From a virus, in IMG/VR virus record IMGVR_UViG_3300026512_000002, positions 62,001 through 126,000 of that record: a stretch of DNA of 64,000 nucleotides. The stretch is one strand, 5' to 3'. Shown piece by piece: positions 61,707 through 64,000 of this stretch (position 1 is the first letter of the stretch; every line of letters begins with the position of its first letter). Below the pieces are notes generated by a model. The model was not told where the DNA came from and did no database searches. It was given only the letters and a program-made list of their open reading frames with translations. The position numbers and the translations under genes are program-made.

Positions 61707-61751
61707 AAGCAGTGGTAGATTATATACTATCTACCACTGCTTTTTTTTTTT
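61707..61751 (+). terminator. Strong intrinsic terminator
   Basis: AAGCAGTGGTAGAT pairs with ATCTACCACTGCTT around TATATACT and is followed by a ten-T run. The run abuts the ribosome site of the next gene. Confidence 0.9.
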
Positions 61752-61760
61752 GGAGGATTC

Positions 61761-62435
61761 ATGAGTGAACATATATTAAAAGTAGAAAAAGATTTAGCAA
61801 AATTGAGTATGTTGACGTCAATAAGCGTCCCTAAAGATAAGATTTTTTTTATAAAAGATGTTGAAAATATCATACGTAGATCTATGGAATATAAAGATTT
61901 TATAAAATATTTAAAATTTGAACGAAATTTGACTAAATGTGGTTTTTTAAATATTGATAATAGTATTAAGAAGTTACGTAAAATATCCATAGAATATCAT
62001 CATCATCCATTCACATTATTTGATATTGTTCAATTGGTGTTAGAGCGTGAGATTGAGAACAATCCTGGTTCTACGGCTTTCAACGAATATTATTTAGCCA
62101 ATGATGTTATGGAGTTACATGCTAGTAATATGGTTGGTATGGTACCGTTGACAAAAACAATACACCAAGCATTTCATGCTGGAATGATAACTATTCCAAA
62201 ATCCGAAGTTTATGGAGATGTTGACGCGTTTTATAACAAGTACCATAGATTCATGGATGATGTTTTATCAAATAAATATGCGTTTTATAACAGTACTGAT
62301 AATATGAGCATATTTGATTTTGAAAACAACAGAACAGTATTAACAGTTAATAAACAAATTATTGAAACTGTTGGAACATTACCAATAAATAAAATATCTA
62401 GTATTGATAATAACAATATTGAATTTTTAGAATAG
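61761..62435 (+). CDS. HHHPFTLFDIV-family protein, 224 aa
   Basis: MSEHILKVEKDLAKLSMLTS after TTGGAGGATTC. Contains IEYHHHPFTLFDIVQLVLE (near 76-94) and VMELHASNMVGMVPLTKTIHQAFHAG (near 115-142), shared with the minus-strand protein at 49650. The His residues (HHH, LH, HQAFH) are arranged as in HNH-type metal sites, so a nuclease fold is a fair but untested idea. It begins right after a strong terminator. Confidence 0.65.
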   Translation: MSEHILKVEKDLAKLSMLTSISVPKDKIFFIKDVENIIRRSMEYKDFIKYLKFERNLTKCGFLNIDNSIKKLRKISIEYHHHPFTLFDIVQLVLEREIENNPGSTAFNEYYLANDVMELHASNMVGMVPLTKTIHQAFHAGMITIPKSEVYGDVDAFYNKYHRFMDDVLSNKYAFYNSTDNMSIFDFENNRTVLTVNKQIIETVGTLPINKISSIDNNNIEFLE

Positions 62436-62445
62436 GAGAGCAATT

Positions 62446-62949
62446 ATGTTAAATGAATTTATTTTTACCACTGTTATGGTTGGTATAATAGCAGTTGTGT
62501 CTATTATATTCAATGTGCTGTATGAGATTAATAAGCGTAAAATATTAAAAAATTTTGGAGATGTTTTAAAACATTTGGATAATCTTAATAAAACTATTTT
62601 TTTTTCTGATACTAAGCATAATCTTTTAAATACTTTAGATAAACTTATCATGGATAGTGTATCATATGAACTTAAACAGCTTAAATATATTAACACTGGT
62701 AAGTATTATAGTAGTGAAGATTTGGTAGAATTATCACACGTAATATTCAATAGAGTGGATATGTATATGACTGATGATTTTTTAAAAATATGCTATGTTA
62801 TTATTAATGAAAATAGTTTTAACGATTATTTGGTTCGAAGAATATATCTTATATTACTAGATGTTATAAGGGAACTTAATAAAAAAAGTAGAGGTGGTGC
62901 TTTAGACAACACTGTTGGTGTTCCAAATGTCTCACAAGTTGACGGTTAA
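62446..62949 (+). CDS. Membrane-anchored hypothetical protein, 167 aa
   Basis: MLNEFIFTTVMVGIIAVVSI after TAGGAGAGCAATT. Residues 5-25 form one transmembrane helix; the rest is a charged soluble domain, ending in a Gly/Asn tail. Topology suggests an N-terminal anchor with the domain on either side. Function unknown; convergent with the next minus gene one base away. Confidence 0.65.
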   Translation: MLNEFIFTTVMVGIIAVVSIIFNVLYEINKRKILKNFGDVLKHLDNLNKTIFFSDTKHNLLNTLDKLIMDSVSYELKQLKYINTGKYYSSEDLVELSHVIFNRVDMYMTDDFLKICYVIINENSFNDYLVRRIYLILLDVIRELNKKSRGGALDNTVGVPNVSQVDG

Positions 62950-62950
62950 A

Positions 62951-63517
62951 TTATTTAAGTTTTCCTAATACTATTTTATGAAACCTTATTTCTTCTTTTT
63001 CAGATAGTTCATGTATATCAACTATGTTTTCATGTAACATTTGATTTCTAACTATACTTCTAAATGTATAATTTTCCATATTATCACTTGTTCTTTCTCT
63101 AAGAGCTTGTAGTTTTTCATTAACTTCTGGTTCGTTTATAAATGTTTCATCTAAACTTTCTTTATAGATACCTTTTTTTTCAGATGGTGATTGATATTCG
63201 TATTCAACCCCTTTAAGCAATTCAGACATTTGTTTTCCTGTCAACTTTGATTTAAGTTCACCAAAACTGTTCACCTCAACATCGAATTTTTTTTTAGCTA
63301 ATGCATACAATACTTTGTGATATTTATCGATGTTAGTAGGTTCTTTAGCTTTTTTAAAAGTTTCCAAAACGGATACATTTTCCGATATTTGTACATGTTC
63401 ATTTTCAATGGTTTCATATATACGATACAATGTGTTTTCATATATAGTATTTTGTAAAAATTCTAATTCTTCTTTTACTTCATCTAATTCTTTATAAAGT
63501 TTGTCTATCATATTCAT
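62951..63517 (-). CDS. Coiled-coil protein, 188 aa
   Basis: MNMIDKLYKELDEVKEELEF; residues 1-35 are a clear coiled coil and later segments (KLQALRERTSDN) are also helical. Rich in Glu and Lys. Probable head/scaffold or assembly factor by resemblance in composition only. Downstream of the gene at 63529 with a short gap. Confidence 0.6.
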   Translation of the reverse strand: MNMIDKLYKELDEVKEELEFLQNTIYENTLYRIYETIENEHVQISENVSVLETFKKAKEPTNIDKYHKVLYALAKKKFDVEVNSFGELKSKLTGKQMSELLKGVEYEYQSPSEKKGIYKESLDETFINEPEVNEKLQALRERTSDNMENYTFRSIVRNQMLHENIVDIHELSEKEEIRFHKIVLGKLK

Positions 63518-63528
63518 GATTACTCCTA

Positions 63529-64000
63529 TTAATTATTTGTATGAAAAATTCTTTTTCTATGTGCTGATTTCCAGTAATTCTTTTTCCAATACTCTACTAT
63601 ATCTCTTCGTTTTTCAGCCATACCTTCAAATTGACTTAGATTAAGTTCTAATGAACCAAAAGCTGTTGTTATATTTTCATACTGTTTTCGTATATTATAA
63701 ATAGCATCTTTAACATCAACTAATGCTAATTCCTTAAACTCATCTTCCATATTTGTAGGTATAGTGTAAAATGTGTCTGGGTGTATAGTATGGAATGTCA
63801 CTTGCATTATATTACCAACATATGTTTTACGTGGATATATACGTAATATGTTTGGTCGTATAAATTCACTTGTAATTGGAGTTGTCATACCAGATGTTAT
63901 ATTATTTCTCAATTGTCGATTAACAACAGCACCGTCAAAAGCTAGACCTGGATAAAATTCCGAATTATCATGTGACATTACAAGTCTTCTAAGTGATAAT
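63529..64000 (-). CDS. Hypothetical virion protein, possibly partial at 5' end
   Basis: From the ATG at 63978 the product is MSHDNSEFYPGLAFDGAVVN, but no clear ribosome site precedes it and the frame stays open (LSLRRLV) to the window edge, so the true start may be outside. Contains IYPRKTYVGNIMQVTFHT and a helical C-terminal FEGMAEKRRDIVEYWKKN. Unrecognised; structural by neighbourhood. Confidence 0.55.
   Translation of the reverse strand, partial: LSLRRLVMSHDNSEFYPGLAFDGAVVNRQLRNNITSGMTTPITSEFIRPNILRIYPRKTYVGNIMQVTFHTIHPDTFYTIPTNMEDEFKELALVDVKDAIYNIRKQYENITTAFGSLELNLSQFEGMAEKRRDIVEYWKKNYWKSAHRKRIFHTNN

Noticed and set aside
1-64000. tRNA genes
   Set aside because: I found no cloverleaf with a proper T-loop on either strand; GTTCGAG-like matches fall inside coding hairpins.
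1-64000. Stop-codon reassignment as in some gut jumbo phages
   Set aside because: TAA, TAG and TGA each end convincing genes followed by spacers, terminators or overlapping starts.

Overview
The window is a stretch of a very AT-rich, large-genome tailed phage (Caudoviricetes, jumbo-phage type). The main evidence is pieces of a phage-encoded multisubunit RNA polymerase: an N-terminal beta' piece at 34930-36258, a C-terminal beta piece at 55705-57681, and a second beta-C-like protein at 51934-52662. These sit with a DnaB-like helicase, zinc-finger/TOPRIM primase, SSB, RNase HI, SbcD-like nuclease and RecA-like ATPase, and with long tail-fibre and baseplate genes. TAA, TAG and TGA all end convincing genes, so the standard bacterial code applies, and most starts have a clear GGAGG-type ribosome site. 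The host cannot be read from the sequence. I saw no tRNA, CRISPR array, integrase or terminase.

Layout. Minus-strand genes are mostly virion or unknown structural-looking proteins: 1-459, 2801-5707, 11553-20528, 23211-28173, 31076-34796, 48017-50721 and 62951-64000. Exceptions on that strand are a RecA-like ATPase block (20700-23116), one repeat protein (40048-40584), a short gene with structured flanks (52856-53221) and an ArdA-type anti-restriction operon (53554-55520). Plus-strand genes are nucleic-acid enzymes, lysis or envelope proteins and accessory genes. Nearly every transcription unit ends in an evident hairpin terminator. Region 40048-46300 is an expanding family of proteins built from a 24-residue repeat, with two decayed genes (one a HNH endonuclease) beside it. 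Region 6224-7855 carries a duplicated leader and terminator cassette.

Most unusual feature. A scattered set of genes has coding sequence that is itself almost continuous RNA hairpins, often nested and 8-16 bp long: 7138-7782, 7907-8389, 9065-11473, 46935-47156, 52856-53221 (minus) and 61047-61703. They have strong ribosome sites and most have clear hairpin terminators. Ordinary neighbours such as the RNA polymerase, EGF-like and tail genes did not show this on the same reading by eye. Two long non-coding stretches (8585-9062 and 36350-36865) look like large, elaborately folded RNAs. A leader peptide with an attenuator-like fold precedes the 48017-50721 operon. These RNA-level signals, and the system of hairpin-saturated mRNAs they suggest, are the best candidates for something undescribed.
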